Under the pieces are notes generated by a model that was not told where the DNA came from, did not search any database, and saw nothing but the letters and a program-made list of their open reading frames with translations. A stretch of DNA of 22,720 nucleotides, from assembly GCA_035515515.1 (NCBI GenBank), contig DATJBC010000015.1, forward strand, positions 1 through 22,720, read 5' to 3'. Origin of the DNA: DATJBC01 sp035515515 (GTDB lineage Bacteria > Actinomycetota > Acidimicrobiia > Acidimicrobiales > UBA8190). This document shows, in pieces, positions 15,364 through 22,479 of the stretch. How positions within the stretch are numbered: the first letter of the stretch is position 1; each line of letters begins with the position of its first letter. The translations under genes were made by a program, and so were the position numbers.

Positions 15364-16194
15364 GTGACCCGATTCGAGCGGTTCGACACGAGCGACGTCG
15401 ACCAGGTGTCCGAGCTGTGCCGGCGCTGCCTGCCCGAGCCCCCGGCGCGCCACGAGCTGGCCGAGAGCCTCTTCAGCGCCGAGCAGGCCGTGACGGTGCG
15501 AGGGGCGCCCGGCGTGGGCATCGTGGCCTCGGCCTGCGTGGGCACCGAGGGCTACGTCCGCCTCCTGGGCGTCGACCCGAACGCCCGCCGCCGGGGGCAC
15601 GGGGCCGCCCTGCTCGCCGCCGCCGAGGAGGACCTGCGGGCCCTGGGCGCCAGCAGCGTCCAGGTGGGGGCGGACCCCCCCTTCTACCTGTACCCGGGGG
15701 TCGAGACCACGTGCACGGCCATGCTGTGCCTCCTCGAGCGCCAGCGCTACGAGCGCCGGGAGGCGAACTTCAACATGGTGGTGGACCTCGACGCCATCCC
15801 CGACGACCCCGGCGGCCACGTCCCCGCCACGGCGGCCGAGCGCACCGAGATCGAGGAGTGGATGCAGGTCCACTGGTCGAACTGGGCACCCGAGGTGCTA
15901 CGGGCCCTCGACCACGACGCCCTGGTGATCAGCCGGGACGACCAGGGGATCGCGGCGTTCTGCGCGTACGACGTCAACCGCGCCGGGCTGCTCGGGCCGG
16001 TGGCCGTGCGCGGCGACCTGTGGGGCCAGGGGGCGGGGCAACCGGTGTTGCTGGGCGCCCTCCACCGCATCCGGGCCTCGGGGGCCCGGCGCATCGAGGT
16101 GGCCTGGGTGGGGCCCATCCGCCCCTACGCGGCGGTGGGCGCCCGCATCAGCCGCGTGTTCTTCGTGTACCGCCGGGCGCTCGCCGCGACGTGA
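15364..16194 (+). CDS. GNAT acetyltransferase with two GNAT-like domains
   Basis: 276 aa. The first domain (about 1-140) has the acetyl-CoA loop RRRGHGAALL (75-84) after the strand YVRLLGVDPNA, the standard GNAT motif A, and TAMLCLLERQRYERRE as motif B. The second half (about 150-276) is a degenerate copy: LLGPVAVRGDLWGQGAGQPVL resembles motif A with a different loop, followed by a helix and IEVAWVGPIRPYAAVGARI. Tandem-GNAT proteins include mycothiol synthase, but the conserved MshD residues are not evident, so I leave the substrate open. GTG 15364 is supported by GAGGGG 5 nt upstream. The gene lies 94 bp ahead of the amine oxidase on the same strand; each probably has its own promoter. Confidence 0.85.
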   Translation: MTRFERFDTSDVDQVSELCRRCLPEPPARHELAESLFSAEQAVTVRGAPGVGIVASACVGTEGYVRLLGVDPNARRRGHGAALLAAAEEDLRALGASSVQVGADPPFYLYPGVETTCTAMLCLLERQRYERREANFNMVVDLDAIPDDPGGHVPATAAERTEIEEWMQVHWSNWAPEVLRALDHDALVISRDDQGIAAFCAYDVNRAGLLGPVAVRGDLWGQGAGQPVLLGALHRIRASGARRIEVAWVGPIRPYAAVGARISRVFFVYRRALAAT

Positions 16195-16222
16195 CGCACT
16201 TGCCCACGAGGCCAGCCTTTTC

Positions 16223-16228
16223 TACCGT
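16223..16228 (+). promoter_or_regulatory. Candidate -10 box of the amine oxidase gene
   Basis: TACCGT fits TANNNT and follows TTTTC, the only AT-bearing patch in the 94-bp gap after the GNAT gene. It would give a leader of about 50 nt ending in the AGGGGGG ribosome-binding site at 16277-16283. Confidence 0.35.
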
Positions 16229-16288
16229 GACGACGGCTGTCGGGGCGCGGGGGCGCCCCGCCTCGGGACCGATCGCAGGGGGGTGCGC

Positions 16289-18196
16289 GTGACGCAGGTG
16301 CAGGCCTCATCCGCCGTCGACCACCCCCTGGCGTCGATCACCGCCGACGAGATCACCGCCGCGGTGGCGCTGGTGCGGGCCGACGAGCGCTTCGCCGAGG
16401 CGCGCTTTGCCTACGTGGGCCTCGTCCCGCCCGCCCGGGACCAGCTGCGGGCCTGGGAGCCGGGCCGCCCCCTCGACCGGCGCGTGCGGATGATGCTCGT
16501 GACGGGCCCCGACGCGCACGTGGTCGACGTGGTGGTCGCCCTCGACGGCGGCCGCATCGAGGCCACCGAGGTCCCCGACATGCGCCCGGGGCTGCTCTTC
16601 GAGGAGTCCTTCGCCGCCATCGTGGCGCTGCAGGAGAACGAGCAGTGGCGCCACGCCATGCACCGGCGCGGCATCGAGGACCTCGAGGCCGTCCAGATCG
16701 ACCCGTGGCCCGCCGGGTCCTTCGGCGTCGCCCACGAGGAGGGACGCCGCATCTGCCGGTGCCTGTCGTATGTCCGCCACACACCCGACGACAACGGCTA
16801 CGCGCACCCCGTCGAGGGCGTCGTCGCCTTCGTCGACATGGCGCGCGGCGAGGTGCTCGAGGTGCTCGACACCGGGGTCGTCCCCATCCCCCCCGAGAGC
16901 GGCTCGTACTACCCGGAGTCGGTGGCGCCGCGCGGGGACCTCAAGGCCCTCGAGATCGTCCAGCCCGACGGACCGAGCTTCACCATCGAGGGCAACCACC
17001 TGCGCTGGCAGAAGTGGGACATGCGGGTGACCATGGACCCCGTCGAGGGCCTCGTCCTGTACCAGGTGGGCTACGAGGACGGCGGCCGCCTGCGCTCCAT
17101 CCTGGCCCGGGCGTCGGTGAGCGAGATGGTCGTCCCCTACGGCGACCCCGGGCCCATGCACGGGTGGAAGAACGCCTTCGACGCCGGCGAGTGGGGACTG
17201 GGCCGCATGGTCAGCTCACTGGCGCTGGGCTGCGACTGCCTGGGTGAGATCCGCTACCTCGACGCCACCTTCGCCACCGAGACCGGCGAGCCGTGGATCG
17301 TGCCCCACGCCGTGTGCATCCACGAAGAGGACTACGGCATCTTGTGGAAGCACAACGACCTGCGCTCGGGGCGCAACGAGGTGCGGCGGTCGCGCCGCTT
17401 GGTGGTGAGCTCGATCGCCACGGTCGGCAACTACGACTACGGGTTCTTCTGGTACTTCTACCAGGACGGCTCGATCCAGTTCGAGGTCAAGCTCACGGGC
17501 ATCCTCTCCACCATGGGGGTGGCCCCCGGCGAGACCCCGCGCTTCGCGTCGATGATCGCGCCGCACCTGGCGGCGCCGTTCCACCAGCACCTGTTCAACA
17601 TGCGCCTCGACGTGGAGGTCGACGGGCCCACCAACTCGGTGTACGAGGTGGACGTCCACCCCGTCGCCCCCGGGCCCGACAACCCCTGGGCCAACGCCTT
17701 CGCCCCCGAGGTCACCCTGCTCGAGACGGAGCTGGCCGCCCGGCGCGTCGTGGACCCGGTGCGCAGCCGGAGCTGGAAGATCGTGAACCCGCGCTCGACC
17801 AACCGCCTGGGCGAGCCCGTGGCCTACAAGCTCGTCCCGGGCTCGACCCCCACGTTGCACGCCGACCCCGAGTCGAGCGTGGGGCGGCGCGCCGGCTTCG
17901 CGGCCTGCAACCTGTGGGTGACGCCCTACGCCGCCGACGAGTGCCGCGCCGCGGGCGACTACCCCAACCAGCACGCCGGGGGCGACGGCCTGCCCCGCTG
18001 GACGGCGCAGGACCGTCCGGTGGTCGAGCGCGACATCGTGGTGTGGCACACCTTCGGCGTCACCCACGTGCCCCGCCCCGAGGACTGGCCGGTGATGCCG
18101 GTGGAGTACACCGGCTTCATGCTCGTGCCCCAGGGCTTCTTCGACCGCAACCCCGCCCTCGACGTCCCACCCCCCACGGCCTGTCACGCCGACTGA
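16289..18196 (+). CDS. Copper-containing primary amine oxidase (TPQ enzyme)
   Basis: 635 aa. It oxidises primary amines such as phenylethylamine or tyramine to aldehydes, releasing ammonia and H2O2. All catalytic elements are present: Tyr382 in VGNYDYG, the self-processed precursor of topaquinone; base Asp298 in NAFDAGEWG; copper ligands His432 and His434 in FHQHLFN and His593 in FGVTHVPRPEDWP; and Cys317/Cys343 for the usual disulphide. Numbering nearly equals that of the Arthrobacter globiformis phenylethylamine oxidase (D298, Y382, H431, H433, H592, recalled). Two N-domains (about 10-210) precede the large beta-sandwich. GTG 16289, with AGGGGGG 5 nt upstream, is preferred to GTG 16283, which overlaps that site. 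No signal peptide is present, so it is probably cytoplasmic. Confidence 0.95.
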   Translation: MTQVQASSAVDHPLASITADEITAAVALVRADERFAEARFAYVGLVPPARDQLRAWEPGRPLDRRVRMMLVTGPDAHVVDVVVALDGGRIEATEVPDMRPGLLFEESFAAIVALQENEQWRHAMHRRGIEDLEAVQIDPWPAGSFGVAHEEGRRICRCLSYVRHTPDDNGYAHPVEGVVAFVDMARGEVLEVLDTGVVPIPPESGSYYPESVAPRGDLKALEIVQPDGPSFTIEGNHLRWQKWDMRVTMDPVEGLVLYQVGYEDGGRLRSILARASVSEMVVPYGDPGPMHGWKNAFDAGEWGLGRMVSSLALGCDCLGEIRYLDATFATETGEPWIVPHAVCIHEEDYGILWKHNDLRSGRNEVRRSRRLVVSSIATVGNYDYGFFWYFYQDGSIQFEVKLTGILSTMGVAPGETPRFASMIAPHLAAPFHQHLFNMRLDVEVDGPTNSVYEVDVHPVAPGPDNPWANAFAPEVTLLETELAARRVVDPVRSRSWKIVNPRSTNRLGEPVAYKLVPGSTPTLHADPESSVGRRAGFAACNLWVTPYAADECRAAGDYPNQHAGGDGLPRWTAQDRPVVERDIVVWHTFGVTHVPRPEDWPVMPVEYTGFMLVPQGFFDRNPALDVPPPTACHAD

Positions 18197-18224
18197 GCGC
18201 CCGGGCCTCGTGCGCGGCGGGCGC
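18197..18224. terminator. Hairpin between convergent amine oxidase and pseudonuclease genes
   Basis: GCGCCCG (18197-18203) pairs perfectly with CGGGCGC (18218-18224) around a 14-nt loop. It starts one base after the amine oxidase stop and ends one base before the stop of the opposing gene. A bidirectional, T-tract-less terminator is the likely role. Confidence 0.5.
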
Positions 18225-18225
18225 C

Positions 18226-19086
18226 TCAGCGGCCGGCCAGGACCGGCTGCGCCTCGAGGCGGCCGTCCACCCACGTCCCCACGGCGCTCGCCACCGCCGC
18301 GCCGGTGGCGCGCAGGGTGGTGATGTCGACCGGGAGCACGCGCACCTGGCCGCTCTGCGGCCACACCCCCACCACCCGGCAGGGGACCGAGGGGGCGGCG
18401 CGGCCCAGGGCGGCGACCAGCGCGGGGAACCCGAGCTCCACGCGCCAGTCGTCCCGGCACCGTCCCGATCCCAGCACCAGGTAGGCCGGGCGCCGGGCGG
18501 CGTGCAGCCGCACGTCCGCCCGGCCCTGCAGGACCAGGGCGGAGCTCCCCGGGCACTGCCACCAGTCGGCCCGTCCGCCCACCACCGCCTGGCGGGGCAG
18601 GCGGCGCCACTCGAGCGCCGTGAGCAGGGCGGTGGCCCAGGTCACGGCCTCGGCGCCCACCACCGCCCGGGCGCCCGGTGCCAGGCCCCCGTACCACGGG
18701 GCCCACCACGGGGCCGAGCCCGCCGTGGCCGGGCCCGAGGTCACGTCGTCGAGCCCGGCGGCCAGGACCTCCGCCACCGCGGCGGCGGGCCCGGGCGAGA
18801 ACCCCCGCACGCAGCGGGCCACGGCGGCGGCCCCCACCGCCCGCCGGCAGCGCCCGGGGGACGGCGCGAAGGGGTCGTCGACCTCGGTGCAGCGCTCGGG
18901 GTGGCGCCGGGCGGCGAGCACCTTGAAGGCGTCCACACGCAGCGATTCGTGCGCCGGGAGGTCGCTCGCCAGGGCGGCGAGGTCGCGCCCCAGCTCGTCG
19001 CGCAGGGCCATGAGCTCGGCGCCCGACACCTCGCCTGCGGGCGGCGCCAGGAGGGCGTCGGTGACGGTGGCGGCCCGGGACCTCAC
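18226..19086 (-). CDS. Degenerate PD-(D/E)XK nuclease-like protein, partner of the upstream nuclease
   Basis: 286 aa, no family recognised by name. Its C-terminal part aligns by eye with the nuclease encoded just upstream: SALVLQGRADVRL matches RVVLAGVVDLVL, and PAYLVLGSGRCRDDW matches VCLVELKSGGRRLEH. Both continue with a helix (FPALVAALGR versus FYALLETLRS) and a strand (RVVGVWPQSGQVRV versus RIATYYSATGELDD). Asp191 is kept, but the E-x-K pair has become L-G-S, so catalysis is unlikely. The N-terminal 120 residues are helical, with ESLRVDAFKVLAARRHPERC. The GTG at 19086 overlaps the nuclease stop (GTGA), so the two are made together. A structural or regulatory partner is inferred. Confidence 0.7.
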   Translation of the reverse strand: MRSRAATVTDALLAPPAGEVSGAELMALRDELGRDLAALASDLPAHESLRVDAFKVLAARRHPERCTEVDDPFAPSPGRCRRAVGAAAVARCVRGFSPGPAAAVAEVLAAGLDDVTSGPATAGSAPWWAPWYGGLAPGARAVVGAEAVTWATALLTALEWRRLPRQAVVGGRADWWQCPGSSALVLQGRADVRLHAARRPAYLVLGSGRCRDDWRVELGFPALVAALGRAAPSVPCRVVGVWPQSGQVRVLPVDITTLRATGAAVASAVGTWVDGRLEAQPVLAGR

Positions 19087-20132
19087 CGACGGGCCCCCGC
19101 CGGGGAGACGTCGGGCGCGTCGCTGGCGCCGTGGCGCGGGACGTCGGTCCCGGCGCGCTCCTGGCCCGGGCCGCAGGCCGGCAACCCCGCGCACCACGCG
19201 CACAGGGGGTTGGGTGTCCGGGCGGGCTCGGCCCCCGCCGCCAGGCGGCACAGGCGCGTGGCCCCCTCCAGGGTGCGCTTCAGCGCGCTCACCAGGGCGT
19301 CGTCGCCCACGGCCTCGTCGTCGAGCTCGCCCGTGGCGCTGTAGTAGGTGGCGATGCGGAAGGGCGGCGACCCGCTGCGCAGCGTCTCGAGCAGGGCGTA
19401 GAAGTGCAGGTCTCCCCGGTGCTCGAGCCGGCGCCCCCCCGACTTGAGCTCGACCAGGCACACCGACGCCCGCTCTTCGGGGGGGCCGCCCAGGACGAGG
19501 TCGACCACGCCGGCGAGGACCACGCGCCCGCCGCACAGCGGCACCTCGAGGCGCTCCTGGGTGCGCGCCAGCCAGGCCGGGCTGGGCACGCTCCAGTGCG
19601 CCTGGATCTGGGCCACCTGCTCGGCCAGCTCGGCCTCGAGGGCCTGGCGGCGGGGCCCGGTCAGGGCGCGGGCGAACGACGCCACCCCGTCGCGGTCGCC
19701 GTCCACCTCCAGGGCGCTCAGGGCGTCGTCCCAGGGGTCGCCGACGGCTCCCACCGAGATCCACTGGCGGAACAGGGCGTCGACGCACGACCCCCGCACG
19801 AGCTCCACGGTGGGCACACGCGGGGCCCGGCGCGCCGCCACCAGGTGCGCCTCGCACACCAACACCTGGTTGAGCGCCTCCTTGGACACCCGCACGGGCT
19901 CCGCGGCGTCACCCCGCGCCTCCACCCCCGGCGCCAGGCCGTCCTCGAGCCAGTCGCGCAGGCCCCCCGCCAGCGCGGCGTCGACCGCCGGACGGGACGC
20001 GCCGTCGGCGCGCAGGCGCTCAAGGACGTCGCCGCCCTCGAGCGCCGGCGCGCCCCGGCCTCGGCCTGCTGCTGGCACCACGGGACCCCGCACGGCCTCA
20101 GGATGCACCACGGCTGTGTCGCGTGGGGGCAC
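19083..20132 (-). CDS. PD-(D/E)XK nuclease with Cas4/AddB-like iron-sulfur motif
   Basis: Up to 349 aa. The catalytic core is Asp211 in VLAGVVDLVLGG and Glu228-x-Lys230 in CLVELKSGG, followed by LHFYALL, the RecB-family arrangement. Four cysteines frame it as in Cas4, AddB and Dna2: Cys93 in LNQVLVCEAHL near the N-terminus and Cys311-x2-Cys314-x5-Cys320 (LCAWCAGLPACG) near the end, with the CxxCx5C spacing of AddB. A [4Fe-4S] cluster is therefore likely. The early motif-I histidine seems replaced by Asp118 (RGSCVDALF). No helicase domain is present. The start is uncertain: GTG 20132 gives the longest frame, but several later GTGs are possible before residue 30. It is coupled to the downstream gene by a GTGA overlap; no cas or rec genes are nearby. 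Confidence 0.82.
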   Translation of the reverse strand: MPPRDTAVVHPEAVRGPVVPAAGRGRGAPALEGGDVLERLRADGASRPAVDAALAGGLRDWLEDGLAPGVEARGDAAEPVRVSKEALNQVLVCEAHLVAARRAPRVPTVELVRGSCVDALFRQWISVGAVGDPWDDALSALEVDGDRDGVASFARALTGPRRQALEAELAEQVAQIQAHWSVPSPAWLARTQERLEVPLCGGRVVLAGVVDLVLGGPPEERASVCLVELKSGGRRLEHRGDLHFYALLETLRSGSPPFRIATYYSATGELDDEAVGDDALVSALKRTLEGATRLCRLAAGAEPARTPNPLCAWCAGLPACGPGQERAGTDVPRHGASDAPDVSPAGARR

Positions 20133-20155
20133 CCGGATAGCCCGAGGCGCCCGGG

Positions 20156-20161
20156 TAACCT
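20156..20161 (+). promoter_or_regulatory. Candidate -10 box for the membrane peptide-patatin operon
   Basis: TAACCT fits TANNNT in an otherwise GC-only neighbourhood. Transcription would start near 20168, just before a 20-codon ORF (ATG 20171) whose stop overlaps the next gene's start. Confidence 0.4.
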
Positions 20162-20170
20162 GGAGCGGTC

Positions 20171-20233
20171 ATGGAGGGAAGCGGCCGGCACCGGGTCGTG
20201 GGCCATCGGCCCCGGCCGGGGGCGTCCCCGTGA
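20171..20233 (+). CDS. Possible 20-aa leader ORF
   Basis: ATG 20171 begins a 20-codon frame (MEGSGRHRVVGHRPRPGASP) ending in TGA at 20231-20233. That stop overlaps the GTG start of the membrane peptide in a GTGA junction, the same coupling used between established genes in this window. A TAACCT box lies 9 bp before the ATG. The peptide is basic and of no known type; it may only serve to deliver ribosomes. Chance occurrence cannot be excluded. Confidence 0.3.
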   Translation: MEGSGRHRVVGHRPRPGASP

Positions 20234-20397
20234 ACGCGGCGTTCGACGCCGTCTTCGGGGTGTTCGCCCTCGCCATGGTCGTCATCGCCGTGGTGGCCGT
20301 GCGCTGGGGCCGCCAGCGCGACCGCCTGGCCCGGGCCCGGCGCGCCGCCGGGGCCCAGGCGCCGGAGCGCCCGGGAGGGCCGTGGCCGACGGCGTGA
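20230..20397 (+). CDS. Small single-helix membrane protein, 55 aa
   Basis: The product is one N-terminal transmembrane helix (about residues 3-24, FDAVFGVFALAMVVIAVVAV) followed by a short, strongly basic, Ala/Arg-rich cytoplasmic tail (RWGRQRDRLARARRAAGAQ) and a proline-rich end. By the positive-inside rule the tail faces the cytoplasm. The GTG at 20230 overlaps the stop of a possible leader ORF, and its own TGA (20395-20397) overlaps a GTG of the patatin gene. It is too short for family assignment. Coupling suggests that it works with the phospholipase, for example as a membrane tether. Confidence 0.6.
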   Translation: MNAAFDAVFGVFALAMVVIAVVAVRWGRQRDRLARARRAAGAQAPERPGGPWPTA

Positions 20398-21452
20398 CGG
20401 CGGGCCCGGCCCTGCCCATGCCCTCGCTGCCCGGCGGCGTCTTCGTGGCGCCCTCGGCCCGGCGCACGACGCCCACAGGGGCGTCGGGGCGGTGGCTGGC
20501 GCGCCACCGGCGGACCCGGGTGCTGCGGCGCCGGGTGCGCACCGCCTTCGTCTTCGCCGGGGGCGGCTCGCGGGGCTCGGCCCAGATCGGCATGCTCCAG
20601 GCCCTGGTGGCCAGGGACATCACCGCCGACGCCGTCTACGGCGCCTCGGTGGGGGCCATCAACGCCGCCGGCTACTGCTCGCAGCCCAACGCCGCGGGCA
20701 TCGACCGCATGGCCGAGCGGTGGCGGTCCATCACCCGTGACGACGTCTTCCCCCAGGGCCGGGTGCCCACGCCGCTGCGCTTCGTGCAACAGCGCGAGGC
20801 GGTCCACGCCAACGACGGGGTGCGCCGCATCATCGAGGAGGGCATCGGCTTCGAGCGCCTGGAGCAGAGCGCCGTCCCCCTCGAGGTCGTGGCCACCTGC
20901 CTCCACGACGGCCGCACCCAGTGGTTCACCGAGGGGCCGGCGGTGGAGCGGATCCTGGCCTCGGCGGCCCTGCCCGCCCTGCTGCCGCCGGTGGAGATCG
21001 ACGGCGAGGCGTTCATCGACGGCGGGGTGGTGGACAACGTGCCCGTGGGCCGCGCCATCAGCGAGGGCGCCGAGCGCATCTTCGTCCTGTTGTGCGGCCC
21101 CATGCACTTCGCACCGCACCGCTACCGGCGTCCGGTGGAGGCGGTCCTCACCGCCTTCTTCATCGCCGTGCACGCCAAGTTCGCCCGCGAGCTCGAACGC
21201 GTCCCCGAAGGCGTCGAAGTGATCGTGTTCACCGTCGACACCGAGCCGGTGTCGCGCTACAACGACTTCTCGGCCACCGACACCCTCATCGCCGCGGGGC
21301 GGGCCAACGCCAACGCCGTGCTCGACTTCTGGGAGGGCGGCGGCGTCGGCGACCGCGTGGGCATCCGCCCCCAGCCGCCCCTGCGGGCCGCCGTGCCGGG
21401 CCCGGCGCCGACCATGGCCCCGGCGCCCCCCTCGGAGGACCAGGCCGTCTGA
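20394..21452 (+). CDS. Patatin-like phospholipase / esterase
   Basis: 352 aa. Patatin enzymes are Ser-Asp dyad lipid acyl hydrolases. The dyad is intact: oxyanion loop AGGGSRGSAQIGML (55-68), nucleophile Ser85 in VYGASVGAIN, and Asp209 in FIDGGVVDNVPVG (D-G-G). The bacterial-type patatin core covers about 50-230. The rest (FFIAVHAKFARELERVPEGV) is helical, and the last 30 residues are proline-rich and disordered-looking. There is no signal peptide; the first 50 residues are basic (RWLARHRRTRVLRRR), perhaps for contact with membrane lipid. GTG 20394 overlaps the upstream stop; ATG 20418 and GTG 20382 are alternatives, the latter with GGGAGGG too close. Targets are probably membrane phospholipids or other acyl esters. 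Confidence 0.9.
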   Translation: MTAGPALPMPSLPGGVFVAPSARRTTPTGASGRWLARHRRTRVLRRRVRTAFVFAGGGSRGSAQIGMLQALVARDITADAVYGASVGAINAAGYCSQPNAAGIDRMAERWRSITRDDVFPQGRVPTPLRFVQQREAVHANDGVRRIIEEGIGFERLEQSAVPLEVVATCLHDGRTQWFTEGPAVERILASAALPALLPPVEIDGEAFIDGGVVDNVPVGRAISEGAERIFVLLCGPMHFAPHRYRRPVEAVLTAFFIAVHAKFARELERVPEGVEVIVFTVDTEPVSRYNDFSATDTLIAAGRANANAVLDFWEGGGVGDRVGIRPQPPLRAAVPGPAPTMAPAPPSEDQAV

Positions 21453-21481
21453 GTCCCGTGCCGCGGGCCGCCCGTGGGGAC
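21453..21481. terminator. Nested hairpin between convergent patatin and four-Cys protein genes
   Basis: GTCCC (21453-21457) pairs with GGGAC (21477-21481), and inside it CGGG (21464-21467) pairs with CCCG (21471-21474). It fills the gap between two convergent stops, so a bidirectional terminator without a T-tract is plausible. The outer stem is short. Confidence 0.35.
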
Positions 21482-21484
21482 GCT

Positions 21485-21679
21485 TCAGTCCGGGGCGTCG
21501 GGGGGGCGGGGGGCGACGTGCCACCCCGCCGAGGAGACGTTGCGGGGCTCGTAGAACACACAGCCCTCGGGGCACGCGAAGGGCAGGACCTCGTTGGCGT
21601 CCACCCGGCAGCGCTCGAGCTTGTCGCCGCGCGCCGTGGTCTGCATGACGTAGTGGCGGCAGTCGGTGTTGGTCGCCAT
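21485..21679 (-). CDS. Small four-cysteine protein, 64 aa
   Basis: Family not recognised. Cysteines fall at about residues 7, 24, 36 and 40 (TDCRHYVM, LERCRVD, FACPEGCVFYEPR), with His9 nearby. The final CPEGC pair and spaced upstream cysteines suggest one bound zinc or an iron-sulfur site, while the rest is polar and lacks a membrane segment or signal. ATG 21679 is chosen because a -10-like CACAAT on the minus strand (21692-21687) ends 7 nt upstream, the leaderless layout seen at pheA and padR. It is convergent with the patatin gene and divergent from the NUDIX gene. CPEGCVFYEPR has the look of a conserved actinobacterial small protein, but I cannot name one. Confidence 0.7.
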   Translation of the reverse strand: MATNTDCRHYVMQTTARGDKLERCRVDANEVLPFACPEGCVFYEPRNVSSAGWHVAPRPPDAPD

Positions 21680-21686
21680 GGGCCCA

Positions 21687-21692
21687 ATTGTG
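21687..21692 (-). promoter_or_regulatory. -10-like box of the four-Cys protein gene
   Basis: Reading the minus strand, CACAAT is followed by exactly 7 nt and then the ATG. It matches TATAAT at four of six positions and lies in the only AT-bearing patch of this gap, so a leaderless transcript is inferred. Confidence 0.4.
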
Positions 21693-21762
21693 GCCCACGG
21701 CGGCCGGTTGCGGACGTGCAGGGAGGCCCGCGCGCCCGGTACGGCGCCTTTGTGGCCTCGAC

Positions 21763-21768
21763 TAGCGT
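21763..21768 (+). promoter_or_regulatory. -10-like box of the NUDIX gene
   Basis: TAGCGT fits TANNNT and ends 6 nt before the GTG at 21775. No ribosome-binding site is visible, which again points to a leaderless transcript. Confidence 0.45.
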
Positions 21769-21774
21769 GGCGCC

Positions 21775-22473
21775 GTGGGCACCCCGGTCTCCCCACGACA
21801 GCTCCTGCGCTGGAGCGAGAGCCTGGCCGCCATCGCCCGCACGGGGCTCGGGTTCACCGAGAGCCTCTACGAGCGTGAGCGCTTCGAGGAGGTCCTGCGC
21901 GTGGCGGCGGACATCGCCGTGGCCGCCGCCGAGGGCGCCGCCGGGGTCGAGGACGCCGACGAGCTCGTGGAGGAGTGGCTGCGCGCCGTGGGCCAGGGCG
22001 TGCCCGGCTACGTCACCCCCAAGATCGCCATCGGGGCCGCCGTGGGCAACGACGAGGGCGAGCTCCTGCTCGTCCGGCGGGCCGACTCGGGGGTGTGGCT
22101 CTACCCCACGGGATGGGCCGACGTGGGGTACTCCGCCGCCGAGGTCGTGGTCAAGGAGGTGCTCGAGGAGACGGGCATCGAGGTCGAGCCCCTGCGGCTC
22201 ATCGCCGTGCTCGACGGCCTGCGCCTGGGGTTCACCCGGGTGCCGCTGTACTCGCTCGTGTTCCACTGCCGGGCGGTGGGCGGCAGCCTGCAGGCGCACC
22301 CCCTCGAGTGCACCGACGTGGGGTGGTTCGGCCCCGACAACCTGCCGAGCCCCATGGCGGGGGCCGAACGCTGGGGCGAGCACATCTTCGCGGCGCTGCG
22401 TGGGGAGCACGTCGACGTGCTCTTCGACCGGCCGCGGCGCCCCATGTGGCGGGGGGAGGCGCCCGCCCGCTGA
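21775..22473 (+). CDS. NUDIX hydrolase with N-terminal NUDIX_N-type domain
   Basis: 232 aa. Residues 1-75 form a helical N-terminal domain (LRWSESLAAIARTGLGFTES, YERERFEEVLRVA) like that found before NUDIX domains acting on X-linked nucleoside diphosphates. The NUDIX fold covers about 80-220. Its box (113-135), GWADVGYSAAEVVVKEVLEE, keeps the metal-binding E-x-x-E-E core (Glu128, Glu131, Glu132) and G134, but the first glutamate is Tyr119 and the usual Arg is Lys127. Substrates of this group are often ADP-ribose or other nucleoside diphosphate derivatives; here it is unassigned. GTG 21775 has a TAGCGT box 6 nt upstream. It converges with a response regulator gene 6 bp beyond its stop. Confidence 0.9.
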   Translation: MGTPVSPRQLLRWSESLAAIARTGLGFTESLYERERFEEVLRVAADIAVAAAEGAAGVEDADELVEEWLRAVGQGVPGYVTPKIAIGAAVGNDEGELLLVRRADSGVWLYPTGWADVGYSAAEVVVKEVLEETGIEVEPLRLIAVLDGLRLGFTRVPLYSLVFHCRAVGGSLQAHPLECTDVGWFGPDNLPSPMAGAERWGEHIFAALRGEHVDVLFDRPRRPMWRGEAPAR

Positions 22474-22479
22474 CGGGCG

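Noticed and set aside
15364..16194. Mycothiol synthase (MshD) for the tandem GNAT protein
   Set aside because: The two-domain layout fits, but I could not find convincing MshD-specific residues and the second acetyl-CoA loop is degenerate.
19083..20132. Cas4 proper
   Set aside because: The cysteine and D/E-x-K layout fits Cas4, AddB and other RecB-like nucleases alike; the protein is longer than typical Cas4 and has no cas neighbours or array.
19131..21452. A 773-aa patatin fusion protein
   Set aside because: The upstream two-fifths of this open frame is antisense to the nuclease gene and has shadow composition; the patatin begins at about 20394.
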